A stretch of 64,000 bases of DNA. Source: Oleidesulfovibrio alaskensis DSM 16109. Lineage in GTDB: Bacteria > Desulfobacterota > Desulfovibrionia > Desulfovibrionales > Desulfovibrionaceae. A program made the position numbers and the translations under genes. Below, piece after piece: positions 50,608 to 58,094 of the stretch. The stretch lies in assembly GCF_000482745.1 (NCBI RefSeq), contig NZ_KI519494.1, forward strand, positions 248,001 through 312,000. The letters are read 5' to 3'. Each line of letters opens with the position of its first letter. Within the stretch, counting starts at the first letter, position 1. A model generated the notes under the pieces. The model did no database searches, was not told where the DNA came from, and worked only from the letters and a program-made list of their open reading frames with translations.

Positions 50608-51858
50608 ATGAAATACTGCTCGAGATGCCTGTATCCTGCCAACCATCCGCTGCACATCATATTTGACGGGCAGGGGGTGTGCAGCGGGTGCAGGGTGCAT
50701 GAAGAAAAAGATACCCTGGACTGGGCGGAACGCTTTGCCCGTCTTGAGCGCCTTGTGGCACCGTACAGAAGCCGCAGCGGCAGGTTTCACGACTGCGTGG
50801 TTCCTGTTTCCGGTGCGGGTGATTCCTATTTCATAGTGGATGTGGTGCGTAACAGGCTGCGCATGAATCCTCTGCTTGTTTCGTACAACCAGCAGTACAA
50901 TACCCGGACGGGCATCCGCAATCTTGCGTATCTGCGTACTTTTTTTGACTGCGACTATTTTCAGCAGACGGTTTCTCCCGCATCGGTGAAAAAAGTCACC
51001 CGTGCCACTTTGCGGCTTATGGGCAGCATGCACTGGCACTGCATTGCCGGGGGCACTGCTTTTCCGGTGCAGGTGGCTACACGGTTCAAGATTCCGCTTA
51101 TTATCTGGGGGGCACATCAGGGGCTGGAACAGGTGGGCATGTTTTCGCACCTTGACGAAGTTGAGATGTCGCGCAGGTACCGGCACGAGCACGACCTTAT
51201 GGGATACGAGGCCGAAGACCTGCTGGCGGCGGATGCCGGCCTGAGTGAAAGGGATGTGGCTCCCTATATGTATCCGCATGAGTGTGATGTGGCCGGCGCG
51301 GGGGTGCGGGGTATCTATCTGGGCAATTACATACGGTGGGATACCAAAGCCCAGCATGAGGCCATGATTGACAGATACGGCTATGAAACAGCTCCGCAGC
51401 AGCGCACCTTTGATGCCTATAATCATGTGGATAACTGGCATTATGCCGGTGTGCACGATCTGATAAAATATCTGAAGTTCGGATACTCCAAGGTTGTTGA
51501 CCATGTATGCCGTGAAATCAGATTCGGCAGACTTTCCCGCGAGAAAGGGCTAGGGGTTGTGCGTGCGTACCAGCAGGTGGTTCCCGGCGACCTGCCGTTG
51601 CTTCTGGAATGGCTGGATATGAGCGAAGCGGATTTTTTTGCCTGCATTGACGCGCATCGCGACCCCGCCGCGTGGGAAAAGCGCGACGGCGTATGGGTGT
51701 GCAGGTCGGAACTGTATGCCGGCGGCGATACCGCGGGCGGCGTTCCGCCTGCGTGCGGGTATGCAGATGACAGCTCGCGGTGCGGTGAACAGGCAGAAAC
51801 CGGGGGATACACGCTTATGGGACGCGGATGGGTGGATGCATGGCACAGAAATCCGTGA
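50608..51858 (+). CDS. WbpG-like N-acetyl sugar amidotransferase with altered PP-loop
   Basis: 416 residues. Zinc ligands CSRCLYP ... CSGC at the N-terminus are followed by a PP-loop region where the standard SGGKDS reads SGAGDSYFIVDVV. The rest (KIPLIIWGAHQGLEQVGMFS, GIYLGNYIRWDTKAQHEAMI, HDLIKYLKFGYSKVVDH) follows WbpG-family proteins, in which ammonia from HisH/HisF converts an acetamido to an acetamidino group. The loop change G-K to A-G may alter ATP use. The last 40 residues are unusually Gly/Ala-rich. It overlaps the sulfotransferase gene by 31 bp. Confidence 0.82.
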   Translation: MKYCSRCLYPANHPLHIIFDGQGVCSGCRVHEEKDTLDWAERFARLERLVAPYRSRSGRFHDCVVPVSGAGDSYFIVDVVRNRLRMNPLLVSYNQQYNTRTGIRNLAYLRTFFDCDYFQQTVSPASVKKVTRATLRLMGSMHWHCIAGGTAFPVQVATRFKIPLIIWGAHQGLEQVGMFSHLDEVEMSRRYRHEHDLMGYEAEDLLAADAGLSERDVAPYMYPHECDVAGAGVRGIYLGNYIRWDTKAQHEAMIDRYGYETAPQQRTFDAYNHVDNWHYAGVHDLIKYLKFGYSKVVDHVCREIRFGRLSREKGLGVVRAYQQVVPGDLPLLLEWLDMSEADFFACIDAHRDPAAWEKRDGVWVCRSELYAGGDTAGGVPPACGYADDSSRCGEQAETGGYTLMGRGWVDAWHRNP

Positions 51859-53276
51859 TTTCCGGTCAGGCGGCGCGTCTGGCTGAGAACTTCCAGACAT
51901 TGAACAGCCGTCTGAACCTGATTTTTGTCTTCGACCATGTGGGCAGATCGGGTAACGGCTTTGTGCTGGGCATTTTTGATCAGCATCCGCAGGTGGCCAC
52001 AAGCCACTGGGTACATTATGTATATTCGTATCTGATCACGGAATTCGGTGATGATCCGGAGCTTGACTCGGAACGCGCTTGTGAATTCATCATGCGCAAC
52101 AGCTACTTCCGGTATGTGTTCAGCGATCTGGATGACGAGATCGCGGCCCATATATACAAAGCCGGCGGCGATCCGGACACGCAGTATGACAGGCGGCTGT
52201 GTCGCGATGTTTTCCGGGCCATTGTGCTTGCAGGGCCGGTCATATCACGCCGCGATCTTGTGGCGGCAGCTTATTACGCAACTCTGGCGGGTATGGGACG
52301 CGATACGGCTGAACTGCGCTACATTATGGTGGCCGATTCGGTAAGCCTGCGCACAGAACATGTGCTGCAAGGTTTCAGCGGAAAAGTGATGCAAGCCGCA
52401 CTGCATGATTTTCCGCAGATGAAGGCAGTCAGCCTTGTGCGTGACCCGCGGGCCATGTTTGCATCCAACCGGCACCAGTTTGTCAACGTGCTGGGTAATA
52501 TGTACGCCGTGACGCCTGCCAGCGCATGCCGCAGACTGCGTGAATTGTGGCGTTGTGATTTTCGCATGTATTCCACTGTATGGCCTTTCTGGCTGACATA
52601 CGGCGCCGCCACCACCCGCTGTATTTACCGGCTTCGGCGGCAGTACGGCGCGTATTTCCGTGTATTGCGCAATGAAGATCTCAATCTGCACTTTGTGCCC
52701 ACCATGGAGCGGGTTGCCGGCTGGCTGGGCATTGACATGCTTCCGCAATGGCATGCAGCTTCATATGTGCCCACTTCCATGGGGATGCCGTGGAAAGGCA
52801 CAGGAGCCTATAACAGCCGGTATCAGCCCCGTACCAACGGCATGCTGGCCAATGACCCGCAGCATGTGGCGGAAGGCTCTGCGGGGCCGAACAGCCATGT
52901 AACCACCCGTTGGCGCAGCAAGCTTGCTCCGCATGAGATACGTCTGCTGGAATTGCTGTTTGCAGAGGAACTGGAAGAGCTGGGATACGATTCCGCCTGC
53001 GGGAAAGCGGCCCGCCTGTCTGTTCGCAGCTGCCTGCTGCGGCCTTTCCGCGGTGAGCTTCCCTCGGCGTCATGGATAGTGAGGGGGCTGCGCGAAAGCC
53101 TTGCCGAAGGCGGACGACGTCTGTTTTATGCCGTTGTCTTTCCGGTGTATTATGCTGTGGCCCGCGTGGCGGTCTGGCGGTTGTACCGCAAGGGTTTTTT
53201 CAGTGACATCTCAGGCGGCGAAGTGCGTGAACGGCTCAGTCTTTTTCTTTCTCCGGTACACAGGACAAAGCCATGA
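51828..53276 (+). CDS. Sulfotransferase-like protein
   Basis: 482 residues; ATG 51840 is an alternative start. VFDHVGRSGNGFVLGIFDQH resembles the 5'-phosphosulfate-binding loop and AVSLVRDPRAMFASNRHQFV the 3'-phosphate-binding motif (R-D-P-R-x-x-x-x-S) of PAPS-dependent sulfotransferases. A C-terminal hydrophobic segment near 435 (LFYAVVFPVYYAVARVAVW) suggests membrane association. It could sulfate the glycan using PAPS. Alternatively, in this operon it might use the chemically similar 3'-phospho-CDP-phosphoramidate as donor; that idea is inference. Confidence 0.75.
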   Translation: MGGCMAQKSVISGQAARLAENFQTLNSRLNLIFVFDHVGRSGNGFVLGIFDQHPQVATSHWVHYVYSYLITEFGDDPELDSERACEFIMRNSYFRYVFSDLDDEIAAHIYKAGGDPDTQYDRRLCRDVFRAIVLAGPVISRRDLVAAAYYATLAGMGRDTAELRYIMVADSVSLRTEHVLQGFSGKVMQAALHDFPQMKAVSLVRDPRAMFASNRHQFVNVLGNMYAVTPASACRRLRELWRCDFRMYSTVWPFWLTYGAATTRCIYRLRRQYGAYFRVLRNEDLNLHFVPTMERVAGWLGIDMLPQWHAASYVPTSMGMPWKGTGAYNSRYQPRTNGMLANDPQHVAEGSAGPNSHVTTRWRSKLAPHEIRLLELLFAEELEELGYDSACGKAARLSVRSCLLRPFRGELPSASWIVRGLRESLAEGGRRLFYAVVFPVYYAVARVAVWRLYRKGFFSDISGGEVRERLSLFLSPVHRTKP

Positions 53277-54403
53277 TGCGTTATTGTACAAAGTGTGTGC
53301 AGCCGGACACCCGTCCGGGCATAGTTTTTAATGAGCAGGGTGTATGCCCCGCGTGTACTTTTATGGAGCAGGCCCCTGCGGTGGACTGGGAGCAGCGCAG
53401 GCGCGAACTTGAAGCCATAGCGGAATACGGGCGCAGTCACAGCTCGCACGGGTATGACTGCCTTGTGGGGGTCAGCGGGGGCAAAGACAGCACCCGGCAG
53501 GCCATGTATGTGCGTGATGAACTTAATCTCAATCCTTTGCTGGTCAACTGCGGGTATCCGCCGGAGCAGCTTGTGGACAGGGGCGCGGAGAATATAGCGA
53601 ACCTTGTGGAACTGGGGTTCGATATGATCAGCTACTGCCCTGCGCCGCAGACCTGGAAGCGGTTGCAGTGGGAGGGATTGCAGCGATACGGCAATTTTTT
53701 AAAATCGTCCGAGATGGCGCTGTATGCCAGCGCTCCGCGTGTATCGCTTGCCTACCAGATTCCTTTGGTGTTTCTGGGAGAAAATCCGGCAGTCACAGTG
53801 GGTGAACTGTGCATAGGCACCACTGACGGCAATGCCAACATGGTTAAAAACGGCAATACCATAGCCGGCGGCCCTGATACTGTGATGCCGCCGGACATGC
53901 CGGTGAACAAGACAATTCTCTACAGATTCCCTTCAGATGAGGAAACCGAGAACTCTCTGATGCGCATCGTGTATCTTGGCTATTATATAGAAGATTTCGG
54001 AAAGGTGAAAAACGCGGAATTTTCTATGGCCCACGGCATGAAAGTGCGTACGGACCCGCCGGAAGATATCGGTGATATCACCGGGCACGAAGCGCTGGAC
54101 GAAGATTTTGTCATCGTGAACCAGATGTTCAAGTACATCAAACTGGGTTTCGGCAAGGTTGTGGATCAGGTGAGCGAAGAGGTACGCCGCGGCACCATGA
54201 CGCGCGATGAAGCAGTGCGTCTTGCCCGCCTGTATGACGGAAAATGCGCCCGGCGCTACGTGGACAGTTTTTGCCGCTATTTTAAAATTTCGCACGAAGA
54301 ATTTGACAGTATCGTGGAGCGGTTCCGCAACAGGGATATCTGGAAAAAAAAGAACGGTCAGTGGTGTCTGGCCGTGGATTTTGACAATACGCCCATCATA
54401 TAG
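53273..54403 (+). CDS. WbpG/PseA-family N-acetyl sugar amidotransferase
   Basis: 376 residues. Zinc ribbon CTKCVQPD ... CPAC, an intact PP-loop CLVGVSGGKDSTRQAMYV, VFLGENPAVTVGELC, and RIVYLGYYIEDFGKVKN are family hallmarks. It forms an acetamidino group on an amino sugar (such as pseudaminic or legionaminic acid derivatives or ManNAc3NAmA) using ATP and ammonia from HisH/HisF. It is the intact one of the two paralogues in the operon. It overlaps the sulfotransferase gene by 4 bp. Confidence 0.9.
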   Translation: MMRYCTKCVQPDTRPGIVFNEQGVCPACTFMEQAPAVDWEQRRRELEAIAEYGRSHSSHGYDCLVGVSGGKDSTRQAMYVRDELNLNPLLVNCGYPPEQLVDRGAENIANLVELGFDMISYCPAPQTWKRLQWEGLQRYGNFLKSSEMALYASAPRVSLAYQIPLVFLGENPAVTVGELCIGTTDGNANMVKNGNTIAGGPDTVMPPDMPVNKTILYRFPSDEETENSLMRIVYLGYYIEDFGKVKNAEFSMAHGMKVRTDPPEDIGDITGHEALDEDFVIVNQMFKYIKLGFGKVVDQVSEEVRRGTMTRDEAVRLARLYDGKCARRYVDSFCRYFKISHEEFDSIVERFRNRDIWKKKNGQWCLAVDFDNTPII

Positions 54404-54412
54404 GACACGGTG

Positions 54413-55156
54413 ATGAATGCTGCCATAATAACGGCGCGGATGGGGTCTTCCCGTCTGCCGGGCAAAGTGATGCTTGATCTGGCCGGAGCGCCCATGCTGC
54501 AACGCATGGTCGAGCGGGTACGCCGCGCTGAACTTGTGGATAAGGTGGTTGTGGCAACCACCGGGCATCCTGCCGACGACATCATTGCAGACCTGTGCCG
54601 GCGCATGGGGTGCGGCTGCTTCCGCGGGGCGGAGCATGATGTTATGGACAGGGTGCTGCGTGCCGCCCAAGAGGCAGAGGCTGCGGAGGTTGTGCATCTG
54701 ACCGGTGACTGCCCGTTTGCAGATGCTGAACTGATAGACGCCACTGTGGCTTTTTTTCGTGCAAACAGTTTTGATTATGTGGGCAACAACCTGAACGGAA
54801 CGTTTCCCATCGGGCTTGATGTAAGAATGTTTGCAACGCAGGCTCTGCGTGATGCTGCGGCGCGGACCAGTAATCCCGTGGACAGAGTTCATGTCACTTA
54901 CTACCTGTACATGCATCCGGAGCGGTATGCCGTGGGCGGCTGGGATGCCCCGCAGGGAATGCACGCCGGTTACAGGCTGACGGTGGACGAGTTTGCGGAC
55001 TACCGTCTTGCCCTGACTGTTTTCCGGGCGTTGAGCAGGCAAAGCGCCGCGTTCCCCTCGTTTTCCGTCAGCGAGCTTATGGCTTTTCTGAAGGATAATC
55101 CCGCCATCGCGGCTTTGAATGCCCATGTGCGGCAGAAAGCCCCGGAAGAAGGCTGA
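54413..55156 (+). CDS. SpsF-like cytidylyltransferase-family protein
   Basis: 247 residues; the start is ATG 54413, with GTG 54410 also in frame. AAIITARMGSSRLPGKVMLD is the A-R-x-x-S-x-R-L-P-x-K nucleotide loop, and VVHLTGDCPFADAELID the metal-binding segment; the C-terminal part has VDRVHVTYYLY and YRLTVDEFADYRLAL. SpsF-type proteins are related to KdsB/NeuA CMP-sugar synthetases. It could activate the nonulosonate made by the NeuB-like enzyme. It is the last gene of the glycan operon. Confidence 0.85.
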   Translation: MNAAIITARMGSSRLPGKVMLDLAGAPMLQRMVERVRRAELVDKVVVATTGHPADDIIADLCRRMGCGCFRGAEHDVMDRVLRAAQEAEAAEVVHLTGDCPFADAELIDATVAFFRANSFDYVGNNLNGTFPIGLDVRMFATQALRDAAARTSNPVDRVHVTYYLYMHPERYAVGGWDAPQGMHAGYRLTVDEFADYRLALTVFRALSRQSAAFPSFSVSELMAFLKDNPAIAALNAHVRQKAPEEG

Positions 55157-55185
55157 TGGTGGAGTTGCCCCGTAAGCTTCCCCGG

Positions 55186-55410
55186 CTAAACCGGACACTC
55201 GGCGGTTGGTAACAGACGGATAAATTCTCTTTGCGAGCACATCCGCAATCCTTTATGCGGGGCGTTCCCGTTGCAGCCTTCGATCCACGCGGAGACGTTT
55301 TTCATAACTGTCGGGTGTCGGGGCAGACTCTGCAGCCGACATAATCACACTTGAAGGTTTTGACGGAGGCCTCCGCCATGCCGTTGCTGTCCGGACTGCG
55401 TACGGGCCAG
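55186..55410 (-). pseudogene. C-terminal remnant of an IS3-family transposase (OrfB)
   Basis: On the minus strand one frame reads RSPDSNGMAEASVKTFK and stops at about 55302. A second frame, just downstream, reads AWIEGCNGNAPHKGLRM, then CSQREFIRLLPTAECPV and stops at 55186. Together they match the end of IS3/IS2-type integrase domains (S-P-x-S-N-G-x-A-E, the catalytic Glu region). The catalytic core upstream and the insertion-sequence ends are missing and there is at least one frameshift, so it is a decayed fragment. Confidence 0.8.
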
Positions 55411-55452
55411 TTTTTTCCGGCAGCAACGTGACGGCCTCCGCCTGCGTGCAAC

Positions 55453-55494
55453 AAGAAAAGCCCTCTGCATACATGTATGCAGAGGGCTTTTCTT
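55453..55494. terminator. Strong bidirectional hairpin downstream of the tRNA-Thr gene
   Basis: Perfect 20-bp arms, AAGAAAAGCCCTCTGCATAC and its complement, separated by AT. The A/T-rich outer ends act as T-tracts on either strand. It terminates the minus-strand tRNA-Thr transcript 5 bp after the CCA end, and may also stop the glycan operon. Confidence 0.85.
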
Positions 55495-55499
55495 ACAAG

Positions 55500-55575
<76 letters not shown>

Positions 55576-55732
55576 ACCGTATATGCTTTGGCTATCTTTA
55601 GCGTTAGCGCCGTATATTTCCGGCACGCTCAACCTGCCACGGCCTTTAAGCCGGCGGGAGCTTCGTCGAAAGCCTTAGCGACGGATACCGTCGGTCGGGT
55701 GCTGTGCGGCACGGCCGCAGCAGACTAAAAAC

Positions 55733-55762
55733 CAGCCCCCCGAATTTTCATTCGAGGGGCTG
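55733..55762 (-). terminator. Terminator of the tRNA-Pro gene
   Basis: Minus-strand hairpin CAGCCCCTCGAA / TTCGGGGGGCTG (one mismatch), followed by GGTTTTTAG. It lies about 18 bp after the tRNA-Pro CCA end. Confidence 0.8.
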
Positions 55763-55779
55763 AGGGGTTTAGGCGATAA

Positions 55780-55856
55780 TGGTCGGGATGAAAGGATTTG
55801 AACCTTCGACCCCTTGAACCCCATTCAAGTGCGCTCCCAAACTGCGCTACATCCCG
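55780..55856 (-). tRNA. tRNA-Pro (anticodon GGG)
   Basis: 77 nt on the minus strand. The acceptor stem is CGGGATG/CATCCCG, the D-arm GCGCAGTTTGGGAGCGC, the anticodon stem CTTGA/TCAAG with loop ATGGGGT, and the T-loop GGTTCAAATCC. CCA is encoded. It has a separate terminator from tRNA-Thr. Confidence 0.95.
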
Positions 55857-56061
55857 ACGTCGCGAGAACAGGTGTTTACGTCGGGAGCGTTCCGGTGTCA
55901 ACATAAAAAATGAAAAAAAGATATTTTTGTCTGCGCACCTGACATGGACGGGCAAATAAGGCGCTGTTACTGTATGCGGCAGGTGTGCCGGTGCAGCGCA
56001 GTGCTACAGCGCATCGCAATTCATAACCGGCCGGCAACGGCCGCAACCTGTCGGAGAAACA

Positions 56062-56928
56062 ATGCATTCACAGGAAATAAGAGCTGCGAGGGTATCTGCA
56101 GAGGGGTTGCGGCAGCTTATGGCCCGTCGCCGCGAAGGCGAGTACACCATTGTGGACGTGCGCAGTGCCGACGAGTACCGTCAGGGGCATATTCCGGGTG
56201 CGGTGCATATTGCCGTTACCGAGCTTGAACAGCGCATCGGCGAGCTGGATGCCGCTCAGGAGCACGTCTTTTACTGCCACAGCGGCAGCAGGTCTGCCGC
56301 GGCAGCGGTGCTGGCGGCAGAAAGCGGCAGGCTGCGGGGGGCGCTGTACAATCTGGACGGCGGCATACTGGCATGGGAAGGCGCATCCGTGGCGGATGTG
56401 CCCCGCATTGCGGTATTTGACGACGTGAAAGATATGCGGGGGCTGCTGCTGCGTGCCATGGACATGGAGAAAGCGGCGTTTCTGCTGTACTCCCGCGTAC
56501 GCGGCGCGGTAGCCCATGCCGGAGTGTGTTCGCTTATGGACAGGCTGGTGAATATGGAAGAAACCCATGCGCGGGTGGTGTACAGCTATCTGAAACGTCA
56601 GTGGGATGACATTCCTGATTTTAAGGAACTTTTTGAAAGCCTTGAGGGGCGGGTTCTTGAGGGCGGGCTGACCATGGACGAGCTGGAGCCGTGGATCCGA
56701 GGTGCCGGTACCGGTGACTGCACGGAAATAGCCGATCTGGCGCTGGAGGTTGAAGCCAACGCGCTTGACCTGTACCGCACTCTGGCGCACAGAGCCGGCC
56801 GCGGCGGACAGGATGGCGGCACTGCATCGGATGAAGCGGTCAGCGCTTTTACCGATCTGGCACAGCAGGAAAAGCAGCACGCCCGCCTTATACTGCAGCA
56901 TATGGAGGCATTCGGCGGGCAGGATTGA
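56062..56928 (+). CDS. Rhodanese-rubrerythrin/ferritin-like fusion protein
   Basis: 288 residues. Residues 1-115 are a single rhodanese domain (YTIVDVRSADEYRQGHIPGA; active-site Cys in HVFYCHSGSRSAAAA; LDGGILAWEG). Residues 130-285 are a four-helix ferritin-like domain with spaced acidic/His ligands (AMDMEKAAFLLYSRVRG, NMEETHARVVYSYL, LALEVEANALDLYRTLAHRA, QQEKQHARLILQHMEAF), giving the E-x-x-H pairs of a di-iron site. Such fusions occur in anaerobes. They are thought to act in sulfur transfer or peroxide defence, without a proven reaction. GGAG precedes the start. Confidence 0.9.
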   Translation: MHSQEIRAARVSAEGLRQLMARRREGEYTIVDVRSADEYRQGHIPGAVHIAVTELEQRIGELDAAQEHVFYCHSGSRSAAAAVLAAESGRLRGALYNLDGGILAWEGASVADVPRIAVFDDVKDMRGLLLRAMDMEKAAFLLYSRVRGAVAHAGVCSLMDRLVNMEETHARVVYSYLKRQWDDIPDFKELFESLEGRVLEGGLTMDELEPWIRGAGTGDCTEIADLALEVEANALDLYRTLAHRAGRGGQDGGTASDEAVSAFTDLAQQEKQHARLILQHMEAFGGQD

Positions 56929-56939
56929 GGCTGCGCCGG

Positions 56940-57944
56940 ATGCGGAGACACGACTCAATGACATTTAGTGCAAAGAATGCAGCCGGAGAAACCACCGGCG
57001 GAGTTTTTACTGTGGCGCTGGACCGCTGTGCCGCATACGGGCGTGCGTCATCGGGGACGGTTTGCGGTTCGCTGCTGGAATCTGCGGGCTGGCGTCCTGC
57101 CGCAGGCAGCAGAGTGCTGGTAAAGCCCAACCTGCTGCGTGCCCAGCCGGACGGCCTGTGCTGCACACACCCTCAGGTGGTGCGGGCTGCGGTGGAGTAT
57201 GCGCTGGACTGCGGTGCGGTTGTGACAGTGGGCGACTCTCCTGCCTTCGGTTCGGCGGAGCGCGTGGCGCAGGCAGTGGGGCTGACGGACGCGTTGCAGG
57301 GGCTGGGCGTAAGGGTGGTTACACTGGATGATCCTGTGGACTGCCGGTTGCCTTCGGGGCTGCGTGTCGGGGTGGCCCGCGCGGCGTTGGAAGCAGATGC
57401 CCTGCTTAATGTGCCCAGAGTCAAAGTGCATTGCCAGATGCGTCTCACACTGGCAGTGAAGAATCTTTTCGGCTGCGTTTGCGGTGTACGCAAGGCGGTT
57501 GCCCATACCCGCCACGGCGACAGGGGAAGCCGTTTTGAATCGCTTATCGTGGAACTGGCGGAGCGCCTGCCGCCTTCCGGTGTGCTGCTGGACGGCATAA
57601 CCGCCATGCACCGCACCGGTCCTTCCGGCGGTGATCCCTACCTGCTGGGCCTTCTGGGGGCTTCATGTAGCAGCGTGGCCATGGATACCGCTGTCGGCAC
57701 ACTGCTGGGCGCGGCTCCTGAAACAATACCTTTGTGGGCTGAACTGAGGCGCAGAAAGCAGCCCGCAGCGTTTGTGGAAAACCTGCATTTTCCTGTACTG
57801 TCTCCCGCCGACTTCAGCCCGCAGGGCGTGACGCCCGACGGGTTCTGCATACCGCAGGTGCTGAAGCCGGTCAGTTTTCGCCCCGCAACGTTGCTCCGCA
57901 GTCTGGTGCGCCGGATGTGGCACCGCTACGGACCGTCCGCGTAA
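56940..57944 (+). CDS. DUF362-domain protein
   Basis: 334 residues from ATG 56940 (ATG 56958 is equally possible). LVKPNLLRAQPDGLCCTHPQ and VTVGDSPAFGSAERVAQAVG are the typical DUF362 segments. LLNVPRVKVHCQMRLTLAVKNLFGCVCG matches the family core, given here only as a landmark in pieces: VPRVKVHCQMRL and KNLFGCVCG. No ferredoxin-type C-terminal CxxC clusters are seen, unlike some relatives. The molecular function of the family is unknown. It starts right after the rhodanese-fusion gene, so the two are likely co-transcribed. Confidence 0.85.
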   Translation: MRRHDSMTFSAKNAAGETTGGVFTVALDRCAAYGRASSGTVCGSLLESAGWRPAAGSRVLVKPNLLRAQPDGLCCTHPQVVRAAVEYALDCGAVVTVGDSPAFGSAERVAQAVGLTDALQGLGVRVVTLDDPVDCRLPSGLRVGVARAALEADALLNVPRVKVHCQMRLTLAVKNLFGCVCGVRKAVAHTRHGDRGSRFESLIVELAERLPPSGVLLDGITAMHRTGPSGGDPYLLGLLGASCSSVAMDTAVGTLLGAAPETIPLWAELRRRKQPAAFVENLHFPVLSPADFSPQGVTPDGFCIPQVLKPVSFRPATLLRSLVRRMWHRYGPSA

Positions 57945-57988
57945 CAGGCCCAAAGGCGGCAGACGCGGCATGCAGGGCACAGAACAAA

Positions 57989-58010
57989 GCGGCCACCCCG
58001 AGGTGGCCGC
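57989..58010. terminator. Terminator between the DUF362 gene and chemoreceptor 4
   Basis: Perfect stem GCGGCCACC / GGTGGCCGC with loop CCGA. The minus-strand 3' side reads TTTGTTCT, so it best serves the chemoreceptor gene ending at 58095; it may also stop the plus-strand genes. Confidence 0.75.
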
Positions 58011-58094
58011 CTGAATTGTGCGGTGTGCAGGTGCGGACGGCTTCTGCTGCGGACAGCGCCGTACCGCCGTGTGCCTGACCGGTCCGGAAACAGG

